Assembly (NCBI RefSeq): GCF_002259795.1
Contig: NZ_MWXA01000014.1
Span: forward strand, 1-34,114
Direction of reading: 5' to 3'
Length of the DNA: 34,114 nucleotides
Source of the DNA: Bifidobacterium aquikefiri
GTDB taxonomy: Bacteria; Actinomycetota; Actinomycetes; Actinomycetales; Bifidobacteriaceae
Shown: in pieces, positions 13,723-21,585 of the stretch
Layout of the letters: each line of letters begins with the position of its first letter
Numbering within the stretch: position 1 is the stretch's first letter
Position numbers and translations under genes: made by a program
Notes under the pieces: generated by a model
Told to the model about the DNA's origin: nothing
The model's database searches: none
Seen by the model: the letters and a program-made list of their open reading frames with translations, nothing else

Positions 13723-15093
13723 TTAGAGTCCTGGATCACTGCCGCCGATATTGCCTTCATCGCTACCACTGCTGGGTACACTCCATGAGGGATTGTTGTT
13801 GGATTGGTTGGTGTTGGTTGATCCGGATGTGCCACCGGTTGAACGGCGCGTAGTGGATCCCGATGAGCCAGAAGACGAAGAACGCTTCGACGAAGACGAA
13901 CCAGAAGACGAAGATCCCGAAGATGATTTCGACTGGGATTGAGCCTGCGACTGAGTGGCCTGTGCGGCGGCCGCGTCAGCGGCGGCCTTATCAGCAGCAG
14001 CCTTCGCGGCCACGCTATCGTTCACGCTCTTGACCGGGGCAGCCAGAGACGCCTTCGCATCCTGGTAACGTTTCGGATCCTTCACACTCGTATCGGCAAG
14101 CACCTTGTTGGCCGTGTCCAACACCTTCTGCAACGCTTCACGGGTCTTGTTGTCAGCAACCTTGCCATGGGAGGAATCAAGCGTGCCCTGAGCAGCCTTC
14201 ACCGCATGAGTCAGTGACGCCTTCGCATCCGCCAGGGTCTTCGCATCACGCGACACCACCACCGCACGAGCAGCAGTGTTGATGCTTGCGGCGTCGGATT
14301 GTAGCGTCTTGGTGGCGTCGGTGATCTGCTGAGTGAGGTCGTTGAGTTGTGTAGTGGTGAGGGTTGTGGAGCATACCGCAGTGAGTGGTTTGGTGTGCCG
14401 AGCTTGGGCTTGTTTGAGTGTGGTGAGGGTTGATGGGTCGGTGAGTTGGCCGGCTTGTATGGTGGTGAGCTTCGCTGCCTGCGTATGACTCTTGGTGAGG
14501 TCGTTGACGGCGTTTGTTTGGCTTTGAACGGCTGATTGGCACGATTCTATTGCCTGTTGATGTTGAGAGCTGTGCCAGGCTTGTATGCCGCCTATCGATG
14601 CGGCGGTGAGCACGAGTATGCCGGCCAGAATGACGGCCGCCTTCACGAGTATGGTGCGGCTGACCGTGGGTAGATGTCTCACTTTTGCCGGAGCCGGCTC
14701 GTCAGTGTGCGCGGCCACTGGTTCGAGTTGTTGGGTGGTGGCCTCATTGATGGGTTGTGTCACCTCAACTGGTAGCGGGTGAGAGGATGCTACAGGTTCA
14801 GCGGCCGGTGCAGGATCGGCCGGTGGGGTTGAGGTTGATGAGTTGGCGGGTTGGCCGGCTTGCTGTGTGTCGGTCAGGGAGCCGTCAGGGTGGATGACGA
14901 AGTGGTGTTGGCCGTTCGTTTCTATGACGTTGAGTGCATGATCCTCTTTGAGCGTGGCGGCATCGCGGACAAGGATCGTCAAGATCATCGCTCGGGCTGC
15001 TTGTGCGTCCTGTTCGCGGATCTTACGTCGATGTCCGTTAACCGTCAGGGTGGCCGACCCGTCATCATAGATGGCCGCCGTTGATTGGATCAT
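13723..15093 (-). CDS. Single-pass membrane protein with Ala/Ser-rich tail, end of the transfer operon
   Basis: This 456-aa protein has an N-terminal cytosolic part (to about residue 145) with a compact start (IYDDGSATLTVNGHRRKIRE) and a Pro/Thr-rich linker. One membrane helix (about 148-172) is followed by a mostly helical exterior part and a Ser/Gly/Asn tail. The stretch AARAVVVSRDAKTLADAKAS through LAAPVKSVNDSVAAKAAADK is closely similar to the protein at 29703-30746, so the two are paralogues sitting at opposite ends of the operon. It resembles FIVAR-type wall-spanning helices in spacing. A role in spanning the cell wall in the mating channel is inferred. It starts 12 bases after the VirB8-like gene. 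Confidence 0.7.
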   Translation of the reverse strand: MIQSTAAIYDDGSATLTVNGHRRKIREQDAQAARAMILTILVRDAATLKEDHALNVIETNGQHHFVIHPDGSLTDTQQAGQPANSSTSTPPADPAPAAEPVASSHPLPVEVTQPINEATTQQLEPVAAHTDEPAPAKVRHLPTVSRTILVKAAVILAGILVLTAASIGGIQAWHSSQHQQAIESCQSAVQSQTNAVNDLTKSHTQAAKLTTIQAGQLTDPSTLTTLKQAQARHTKPLTAVCSTTLTTTQLNDLTQQITDATKTLQSDAASINTAARAVVVSRDAKTLADAKASLTHAVKAAQGTLDSSHGKVADNKTREALQKVLDTANKVLADTSVKDPKRYQDAKASLAAPVKSVNDSVAAKAAADKAAADAAAAQATQSQAQSQSKSSSGSSSSGSSSSKRSSSSGSSGSTTRRSTGGTSGSTNTNQSNNNPSWSVPSSGSDEGNIGGSDPGL

Positions 15094-15105
15094 GGGTGGG
15101 TGTCC

Positions 15106-15789
15106 TTACTGCTGTGGCTGTGTTTCGTTGACCAGGTCATCAGGGATACGGAAACTGAGCTGGTCGGCCGTGGGGTTGACCAGTTTGGTGACCTCCTGTG
15201 ATTTTTCATCGACGGTCACCGTCCAGGTGTCCTTTTCCTCATCGAACTGCACATCCTGATTGTTATGATCCCAGTACCAGGGGCGAATCGAGGCAGTGAC
15301 CGTGAAAGTGTAGGTGCGATTCGGTTTCTTCCCGGACACATCCTGCACGGCCCATGTGGTGTAGGGTTTTGACCCATCGCGCTGGATGCCAGCAGTGTGC
15401 GCCTTGGCAAACACGCTGTCCCACAGTGATGTGTAGGAGGCAGCGGCAGTCTTGCTCATGCCAGCAGATTGCAAGTCGGCCACAGTGGGTGTAGTGACTG
15501 TATCTTCTAGTTTGCTGTAGTTGTCGGCAACCGTGTACACGACGCTGGTGGCCTTGCTGACCACCAGACTAGGCGGGTTCGTGTAACTGTCATCCTCACC
15601 GCCCTTACCACCGTCACCGGCAGCAGTGGATGGTGATGCACTGTATCCGAAGGCTTTGTTGGCGATGTCCGCCTGCTGTTCACGGTTACGGTTCAAAGCG
15701 CCGACGATCACGACGGTGCATCCGATGATGATGGCCAGCACGACAGCGGTCGCGACCCCGATTAGTGTCCATTTCTTCTTGTTACTCAT
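15106..15789 (-). CDS. VirB8/TcpC-like bitopic membrane protein
   Basis: This 227-aa protein is counted from the ATG at 15789 (GGAG upstream; the frame extends to 15864 in the preceding gene). A short KKK cytosolic tail, one membrane helix at about 8-30, a Ser/Gly linker and an exterior domain (about 70-220) of alternating helix and strands (YTFTVTASIRPWYWDHN, DTWTVTVDEKSQEVTKL) follow. Topology and place beside VirB4 and the wall hydrolase match the NTF2-like VirB8/TcpC subunit of Gram-positive type IV systems. Sequence identity is too low to be sure by eye. Confidence 0.6.
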   Translation of the reverse strand: MSNKKKWTLIGVATAVVLAIIIGCTVVIVGALNRNREQQADIANKAFGYSASPSTAAGDGGKGGEDDSYTNPPSLVVSKATSVVYTVADNYSKLEDTVTTPTVADLQSAGMSKTAAASYTSLWDSVFAKAHTAGIQRDGSKPYTTWAVQDVSGKKPNRTYTFTVTASIRPWYWDHNNQDVQFDEEKDTWTVTVDEKSQEVTKLVNPTADQLSFRIPDDLVNETQPQQ

Positions 15790-15815
15790 GATTCTTCTCT
15801 CCTTTACGTTTCTCA

Positions 15816-17330
15816 TTAATACCAGTGTGGACTGCGGGACTGCCACTTCGCCCAAGCTCCGCACGGGTTCTTATAGTCGGAGCGAGAGCTGATGTAGGAC
15901 AGCCCCCATTTAACCTGGGTCACCCCGTTGGTTTTCCAATCGGATCCTGCCGCCGCCATCTTGCTGCCGGGTAATGACTGTGGGATGCCGTAGGCGCCGC
16001 TGGAAGCATTCTCCGCATCGACGCGCCAGCCTGATTCGTGATCCCACAGCTGCACCAGGCAGTTGTATTGGGAGTCATCGTTGAGGGCGCTCTTCGCATA
16101 GCTTTTCGCATCCGTTCCCGTACCGCCGACGGAGCCGGACGAGGCGCGGCCGAGCGGATTGTGTTTGATCACTGCCTGGCCGGAGGCCACATATGATGCG
16201 AGCTGGCTGGTTGTGGGGTTGGTTTGGAAGTATTTGCCGCCTCCATAGTTCTCGATGAGCACGGTTCCATCAGAGACCTGTGCGATGTAGCCGACGTGCC
16301 CGTATTGGCCGCCACTCGCACCGAGAATAGCGACGCCGGCCGGTATGGAGATGATGTCGCCAGCAGAAGGCGTTGTGGTGACGTTCCATCCGGGAAGATT
16401 GCCGGAGAGTCCCCATTGGCCGCCGTTACCGCCCAGGGGGGTGAGTTGCGCCCACTTGTATTTCCAGGGTGCGGCGGTCACGCCGGCATCACGATTGACG
16501 CGCCATGCCACGAAATCGGTGCAGTTGCCGTACTCATAGCCGAGTGGTGACGTGCCGTCATTGTAATGGCCTTTATACGGGTAGTCATCCGTGACTGGAT
16601 AGTTCGCGCTGCTCGTCTGCGTGTTCTGATCGTTGGCTGCGCCAGGCAGCCATGAGAACAGGGATGTGATCATCGCGATAACCGCCACGATGGACACGAT
16701 GCCCACCATCAGTGGCATCGACATGGAACTCATGGCAGCGGCGATAGCAGACGCCGCCCGTGTCGTCATCGCCACCGTCTGCCTGGTGATGTTGGCTGAC
16801 GTGCGTGCAGTAGTCGCAGCAGCCTTTTTCACGGCTTTCTGAGCACTCTTCCTGGCGGCCATGCCCGCTGTCTGCTTCATGGTGCGCTGCGCTGCCTTCT
16901 GGGCGAGTTTCTGCGCGGTGGCATGAGTGACATTCCGTGTGATTGATGAGGCAGCATGATGGACGGCGTTCACCGATGTACGGGCTACCCAACCGGTGGT
17001 TTTCCGAGCGATGGTTGTTCCGGCTTTCACCCCGGTATTAGCCGCCCGTTTCGCTCCTGATTGCAGGAGCTGTTTCGACTTGTCGCCGACACGTTCGTTC
17101 ATGTCGCGTTGATCGCGGCCGGTGAGCGTGGAGGTCGTGGAGCGGATACCATTGTTCAGTTTGGAGAGCAGTTTGCTGCGTTTATGTCGTTCGTTGCTCA
17201 CGATGGATTGTGCGCCGCGACGACGGCCGAGGGCAGCGCCTTCCTTGTGGAAGTTCATGCTGCCCTTGCGCGATTTCATGTTCAGTCGGCCGAACTTGAC
17301 CGTGCCGGCCTGGTGTGTCCTGGTCTTCAT
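15816..17330 (-). CDS. Bifunctional peptidoglycan hydrolase of the transfer system (CHAP plus lysozyme-like)
   Basis: This 504-aa protein has an arginine/lysine-rich cytosolic N-terminus of about 200 residues. A membrane helix lies at about 205-228. A CHAP domain follows with catalytic Cys near 269 (YGNCTDFVAW) and His near 345 (YGHVGYIA), and the IENYGG strand. A C-terminal transglycosylase-like domain has Glu near 432 in WDHESGW and SGAYGIPQ. It plays the VirB1/TcpG role, cutting wall peptide and glycan to let the channel through. In most Gram-positive systems the two domains occur in the opposite order (lysozyme-like first, CHAP/NlpC last), so the order here is unusual. Its ATG overlaps the virB4 stop (TGATG). 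Confidence 0.85.
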   Translation of the reverse strand: MKTRTHQAGTVKFGRLNMKSRKGSMNFHKEGAALGRRRGAQSIVSNERHKRSKLLSKLNNGIRSTTSTLTGRDQRDMNERVGDKSKQLLQSGAKRAANTGVKAGTTIARKTTGWVARTSVNAVHHAASSITRNVTHATAQKLAQKAAQRTMKQTAGMAARKSAQKAVKKAAATTARTSANITRQTVAMTTRAASAIAAAMSSMSMPLMVGIVSIVAVIAMITSLFSWLPGAANDQNTQTSSANYPVTDDYPYKGHYNDGTSPLGYEYGNCTDFVAWRVNRDAGVTAAPWKYKWAQLTPLGGNGGQWGLSGNLPGWNVTTTPSAGDIISIPAGVAILGASGGQYGHVGYIAQVSDGTVLIENYGGGKYFQTNPTTSQLASYVASGQAVIKHNPLGRASSGSVGGTGTDAKSYAKSALNDDSQYNCLVQLWDHESGWRVDAENASSGAYGIPQSLPGSKMAAAGSDWKTNGVTQVKWGLSYISSRSDYKNPCGAWAKWQSRSPHWY

Positions 17331-19846
17331 CAGGATTCGCTTTCACCGAACTTAGTGGAGAACAGCCGGTACAGGCCGCTCGTGGTGGGGATGCGCCCAT
17401 CGACGGGCACGGTGGCGCTGCCACAGCGGATCAGCCCGCAGCCGGCTGGAATGTTGGTGAAGCTACGACGCTGCTCGTCACTGAAGTGCAGTAGGTCGCA
17501 CAGGGTGTCGGCATCGGTGGCGTTCTGCTTCAACAGGTACAGGAAGTTCGAATTGGCCAGCATGAGCCTGGCATCCTCGTTGGATAGCAGCTCGTCGATG
17601 TTTTGGGTGATTCCGGTGGGGATCAGCCCCCATTTGCGTGCTCGCTTGTACAGGCCACGGAAGTATTCGGAGGAGAACGGGTTGGAGAACAGCAGGTGGA
17701 ACTCGTCGATGTAGAGCCAGGTGCGCCGGCCGCGTGTACGGTTATACGCGGTTCGACGCCATATCTGGTCGAGTACGACCATCATGCCGAACGTTTTCAA
17801 CTCGTTGCCCAGTGAGGAAATATCCCAGGAAACCAGCCGATTGTCCACGTTCACGTTCGTGTCGTGGGCGAACAGGTTCAGGGATCCGTGCGTGTACAGG
17901 TCGAGTGCGCCGGCCAACTCGTGACCTTCCGGCATATCGGAGGCTTCCAGGGATGCTTGCAAGTCCACCAGGGTGGGTTGCACCATTGGTGCACCGTCGT
18001 GAGCGGCAGCGGCATGTGACCGGTACAACTGGACAGCACACCGGTCTATCAGGGACTTCTGCGTGGCGTTGAGCCCTTCCTTACCGCCGACCAGGGCGGA
18101 GATCATTTGCAGGATGAAATCGGCTTTCTCGTGGATCGCGTCCCCGTCGGCCATCCCGGACTCCAGGCTGATGTCCATCGGGTTGACGGTATCGGTGGAT
18201 CCTGCGTGGATCTTGATGGTGGTGCCGCCATACGCTTCGATGAGCGGCGCATATTCACGTTCCGGGTCGATGATGATGATGTCATCGTCCGGACGGGAGA
18301 GAAACACGTTGGTGATCTCCATTTTCCCGGACTGGCTTTTCCCGGAACCGGTGGTGCCTAGGATGAACCCGTTACCGTTCATCTCCTGAGTGCGGTCAGC
18401 GAGAATCACGTTGCCGGACTGTGAGTTCGTCCCATACCAGTTACCGTGCGGTGTCAAGAGTTCCTGCGTGGTGAAGGGGATGATGACCGCTGTGCTGGCG
18501 GTGGTCATGGTGCGACGCATCGGCAGGGCACGCACACCGAGCGGCAGTTCGGTGCTGATCCCGTCGAGCATCATGAACGTGGCACGCTCCGCCTGGCAGG
18601 AATGCTTGCGAATCGCGGTCATCACCTCTTCGCTCACCTGGTCGCAGTCCTCTTTCGTGGTGCCGGTGATCCCGATGATGAGCACGGTGCTGAGGATCTT
18701 CTGGTTCGACTGCTCCAGTTCCTCGCGCAACTGGGTGGCCTCGTCCAAACCTTCGGTCAGACGGTGAGGGATCATGGTTTCGTCATAGTGTGCTCTGCGA
18801 GCCTTCTTCTGCTCGTTCATGACCTGCATCTCGAATTCGGCGATCTGACGGTTGAGCATGCTCATACCATCCGCCTGGTCGAACGGTTCGATATGCAGGC
18901 TGATGTTCAAGTCGCTCTTGATGGCCGTGAGATCACCGATAAGGCTATCGGAGAGCCAGCGTGGGTAGTCACGCACCCACAACACGGTATGATGCGATGA
19001 TCCAGACCCGTTCATCATCTCGCAACCCTTGCCGTCAGCATCGAGCTTGATGGCCCAGGGGGCGATGTAATCCTTCGTGTGCATGGACTTGCGGGCTGCT
19101 GCGAAATCATCCTCCGTGAACGAGGGCACTTCACCAGGGCGCATCAGGTGCGACAGCAACGCAAGCCGTTGCGTACGGTCAAGCCGTTCGACACGGCAGC
19201 CGTCCATAGCGCTCAACATGCCCTGAATCTCTCCATAGGCGCGACTCAGCGCGGCAGACGCCTTCTCTGCATCGCTTTCACGAACCGTCACCGTCAGATA
19301 CTTCTCCGTGACCACGCTCTTACCACTACCGGAACGCAGCTTGTTCGTGGCAATCCTGTTGAAGTCCTCGCGCCACTGATCGAACTGGTCGCCGGCCAAT
19401 GGCTTCTGTACCAGGTCGGTCACGTCGGCCTCATCGAGCACGCGGTTGATGACATTCTCCTGGATCCTGGTGCCGGCGCCGAAACTGTTGATGAACTTGG
19501 CCCACTGGTCTACCAGAGCTTCTTTCGTGTCCTGCGCCGACGCCACATAGTTGATGTCGGACATGCTCATCGTGATCGACCATTCATCGGATCCCAGGTA
19601 GGCGATACCGTCAGGTTTCATCGCCTTGTAGGTGATGACATCACCCGTGCGTTTGGGGGCGGCCGACCATACGCCACGGCTCACGTCATCGTTGCCGGTG
19701 ACGTGACGGATATGTCCCTTCGCGGAAAGCCGTGTGTCAGCGTTCTTTGAGGTTTTCCTTCTCCTTCCTCTTATCCTGCTTGTGTGCTCTTGCGTTGCGC
19801 TGATCTGCTGAGCGGCTTTCGTCCAGTCCTCGGTATTCGTCTGCAT
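17330..19846 (-). CDS. virB4: VirB4/TraE-type conjugation ATPase
   Basis: This 838-aa protein is counted from the ATG at 19846 (AAAGG nine bases upstream); the frame reaches 19885. Walker A GTTGSGKS lies near residue 496, IIIIDPERE near 526, and a second acidic box LYIDEFHLL near 710 followed by ITQNIDELL. It powers pilus or channel assembly and substrate transfer. The N-terminal third carries the VirB4 start pattern (MKPDGIAYLGSDEW). Its first 110 bases overlap the prgI gene in another frame, unusually long for this operon. Downstream starts would lose conserved sequence, so the overlap is probably real. Confidence 0.93.
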   Translation of the reverse strand: MQTNTEDWTKAAQQISATQEHTSRIRGRRRKTSKNADTRLSAKGHIRHVTGNDDVSRGVWSAAPKRTGDVITYKAMKPDGIAYLGSDEWSITMSMSDINYVASAQDTKEALVDQWAKFINSFGAGTRIQENVINRVLDEADVTDLVQKPLAGDQFDQWREDFNRIATNKLRSGSGKSVVTEKYLTVTVRESDAEKASAALSRAYGEIQGMLSAMDGCRVERLDRTQRLALLSHLMRPGEVPSFTEDDFAAARKSMHTKDYIAPWAIKLDADGKGCEMMNGSGSSHHTVLWVRDYPRWLSDSLIGDLTAIKSDLNISLHIEPFDQADGMSMLNRQIAEFEMQVMNEQKKARRAHYDETMIPHRLTEGLDEATQLREELEQSNQKILSTVLIIGITGTTKEDCDQVSEEVMTAIRKHSCQAERATFMMLDGISTELPLGVRALPMRRTMTTASTAVIIPFTTQELLTPHGNWYGTNSQSGNVILADRTQEMNGNGFILGTTGSGKSQSGKMEITNVFLSRPDDDIIIIDPEREYAPLIEAYGGTTIKIHAGSTDTVNPMDISLESGMADGDAIHEKADFILQMISALVGGKEGLNATQKSLIDRCAVQLYRSHAAAAHDGAPMVQPTLVDLQASLEASDMPEGHELAGALDLYTHGSLNLFAHDTNVNVDNRLVSWDISSLGNELKTFGMMVVLDQIWRRTAYNRTRGRRTWLYIDEFHLLFSNPFSSEYFRGLYKRARKWGLIPTGITQNIDELLSNEDARLMLANSNFLYLLKQNATDADTLCDLLHFSDEQRRSFTNIPAGCGLIRCGSATVPVDGRIPTTSGLYRLFSTKFGESES

Positions 19847-20159
19847 AAGTAATGACCTTTCGTGATGCGTAATGATTGATGACATAGCCGATGTACTGTT
19901 CGGGCTTCAATCCCTTGGGACGCCACCAGCCCCATGCGGCAATAGGAATCAGTATCGGAAACAGGACATAGAGCGCGACGTTGGTGGCGCTATCCCAGGA
20001 AGCACCTTGCGCGTGCAAAGTAATAGCCGTCGCCGCATATGCGCCGCCACCAATGACCAGCATCACGGCAGCAGCACCGAGTTGACGCCAGCTCATGCCA
20101 AACATGACCTTCGCCTCATACGCGCGGACATCTTTGTAAACTTGTACCTCTAATGCCAT
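19737..20159 (-). CDS. PrgI-family membrane protein (VirB3-like)
   Basis: This 140-aa protein is counted from the ATG at 20159 (GGAAGGGTGAGG upstream). The start MALEVQVYKDVRAYEAKVMFG, two membrane helices (about 24-45 and 58-77) and the GWWRPKGLKPEQYI turn are typical of PrgI, which sits directly before VirB4 in Gram-positive systems and takes the VirB3 place. The very charged end (HKQDKRKEKENLKER) lies in the overlap with virB4. It starts four bases after the VirB6-like gene. Confidence 0.85.
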   Translation of the reverse strand: MALEVQVYKDVRAYEAKVMFGMSWRQLGAAAVMLVIGGGAYAATAITLHAQGASWDSATNVALYVLFPILIPIAAWGWWRPKGLKPEQYIGYVINHYASRKVITYADEYRGLDESRSADQRNARAHKQDKRKEKENLKER

Positions 20160-20163
20160 TGCC

Positions 20164-21000
20164 TCACCCTTCCCCGATAACAGCCTTGGCCAGAGCGTTG
20201 GAACCAATGACCACCAACGCCAAGATGATCGGAGCGACAAACAGATTCCCGAAATTATTCATGAGGAAGTCCATCGGATCGCTGCTCGTTTTCACCGTGG
20301 ATGTCACCCATCCACTGATCAGCGCCTGATAGAGTTTGATACCCGCGATCAGCATGACGCCTTGCAACGTGATCGTCGCATACCTTTTGAGATAGCCAAT
20401 GCCGATCTGTTTGGTGTCCTCGTGGGCAAGGAACGCCAACGGCAGGCTGCTGAAAGCGGTCATCAGATCGAGTTGGATGAACCGCCAGAAGATCATCACC
20501 GTAGGCAGGATGCCCACCACGTTCGCTATCAGCCACGGGAACAGCACGATCATCAGCATGGCCGCCTGCGCACCCCAGTTCGCGGAATCTATCGACGGCT
20601 TCATGGCATCACCCAGCGCCTGTCCCTTGACAGATCCCGAGCCAACATCGATGTTGCTGCCACTCTTGGCGAGGGATACGCCTATCTGGTCGATGCCCTG
20701 CAACAATGCACCACTGATTCTCAGCACAGCCAATACCAGGCACGCCTTGATCATCACCGACGCCACCAGGCGCACGGACAGCATCTTGTCACCGTCCGCA
20801 CGGGTGGTGGCCTGTTGCAGCATCAGCATCAGCATCACACTCAACACCAGAGCCGTGATGGGCTTGACGGCCACATTCTGAAATGTGGTCATCGCGTTAT
20901 ACATGGTGGCGTTGTAGCCCGATGGCAGTTTCAGCAGGTTCCCGGTATCAGCGGTGCTCGTGCTGATAGCGTTGAGCATCGCCACGATCCACTGATCCAT
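20164..21000 (-). CDS. VirB6/TrbL-like polytopic channel protein
   Basis: This 278-aa protein has about six hydrophobic segments (for example ALVLSVMLMLMLQ, MLMIVLFPWLIANVVGILPTV and APIILALVVIGSNALAKAVIG). A polar loop lies around 115-150. Size, number of helices and place between a VirB2-like peptide and PrgI fit the VirB6/TrbL channel subunit. GAGG stands five bases before the ATG, and it starts seven bases after the preceding gene. Confidence 0.75.
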   Translation of the reverse strand: MDQWIVAMLNAISTSTADTGNLLKLPSGYNATMYNAMTTFQNVAVKPITALVLSVMLMLMLQQATTRADGDKMLSVRLVASVMIKACLVLAVLRISGALLQGIDQIGVSLAKSGSNIDVGSGSVKGQALGDAMKPSIDSANWGAQAAMLMIVLFPWLIANVVGILPTVMIFWRFIQLDLMTAFSSLPLAFLAHEDTKQIGIGYLKRYATITLQGVMLIAGIKLYQALISGWVTSTVKTSSDPMDFLMNNFGNLFVAPIILALVVIGSNALAKAVIGEG

Positions 21001-21007
21001 AAGAGCC

Positions 21008-21208
21008 TCAGACCTGGATGCTCAAGAACAACTGTGCGGCGGCGATAATCAGGCCGCCGCCAACAATCTGCCAAATTCCTGATTGGATCTGTGGGCCTTG
21101 GTGATCCCTCATGGCCAGCCCCGCAACAATGGCTCCCCACACGATCCACAGGCCGCCGCCGATGGTGACGAAGGTCTTCAACAGGTTAAGAATTGTTTGA
21201 ATGGTCAT
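21008..21208 (-). CDS. Small two-helix membrane protein (Maff2/VirB2-like)
   Basis: This 66-aa protein is counted from the ATG at 21208 (AAAGGG upstream). It has two glycine-rich membrane helices (about 12-33 and 45-64) joined by a short loop MRDHQGPQIQSG. This matches Maff2-type peptides that stand for the VirB2 pilin in Gram-positive conjugation clusters. It is the first gene after the promoter region at 21209-21285. Confidence 0.75.
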   Translation of the reverse strand: MTIQTILNLLKTFVTIGGGLWIVWGAIVAGLAMRDHQGPQIQSGIWQIVGGGLIIAAAQLFLSIQV

Positions 21209-21285
21209 GGTAACCCTTTCTCTACTCACTAATAACTATATAACATCATATTATGTATTTATGGTTTTATACTAGAATCAGTCCT
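21209..21285. promoter_or_regulatory. Divergent promoter region inside the transfer block
   Basis: This is a 77-base AT-rich gap between the minus-strand 21008 gene and the plus-strand regulator. On the plus strand TATACT (21268-21273) lies 12 bases before the regulator's ATG with no ribosome site, suggesting a leaderless or nearly leaderless message. On the minus strand TATAGTTATTAG-like sequence could serve the channel genes. The regulator probably acts here. Confidence 0.45.
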
Positions 21286-21585
21286 ATGAGATCTAATGAC
21301 CCGGCCGATGCATTACATGCAATCCTGAATATGCGCCGCTACCTCCTGTTGAAGCACATAGCCGGGGATCCGACCGGCTGCACGATCTCACAACTCCAGG
21401 CCAGCCTGCCCGAACAATCCCCGACAGGGATCTACCGAGACTGTCTCGCACTCGAACATGCAGGTCTGATCCAGCCCACAGGAGGCATACCGCGCCGCCC
21501 ACACGTCGAATCGTCCTGGGAGCTGGCAACGGACGTGCACGCACTGCTGGCCACTCTGGCAGCATCCTTTCCCGCACGCTCATGA
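21286..21585 (+). CDS. Winged-helix transcriptional regulator, antisense within the transfer block
   Basis: This 99-aa protein is counted from the ATG at 21286. The helix-turn-helix and wing pattern (RRYLLLKHIAGDPTGCTISQ, then IYRDCLALEHAGLIQPTGG) is of the ArsR/MarR-like small regulator kind; no metal or ligand cysteines are arranged as in ArsR. It is the only plus-strand gene between 13723 and 31019. It is divergent from the VirB2-like gene, and its stop overlaps the stop of the coupling-protein gene by six bases. It likely represses transfer genes from the intergenic region at 21209-21285. Confidence 0.75.
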   Translation: MRSNDPADALHAILNMRRYLLLKHIAGDPTGCTISQLQASLPEQSPTGIYRDCLALEHAGLIQPTGGIPRRPHVESSWELATDVHALLATLAASFPARS

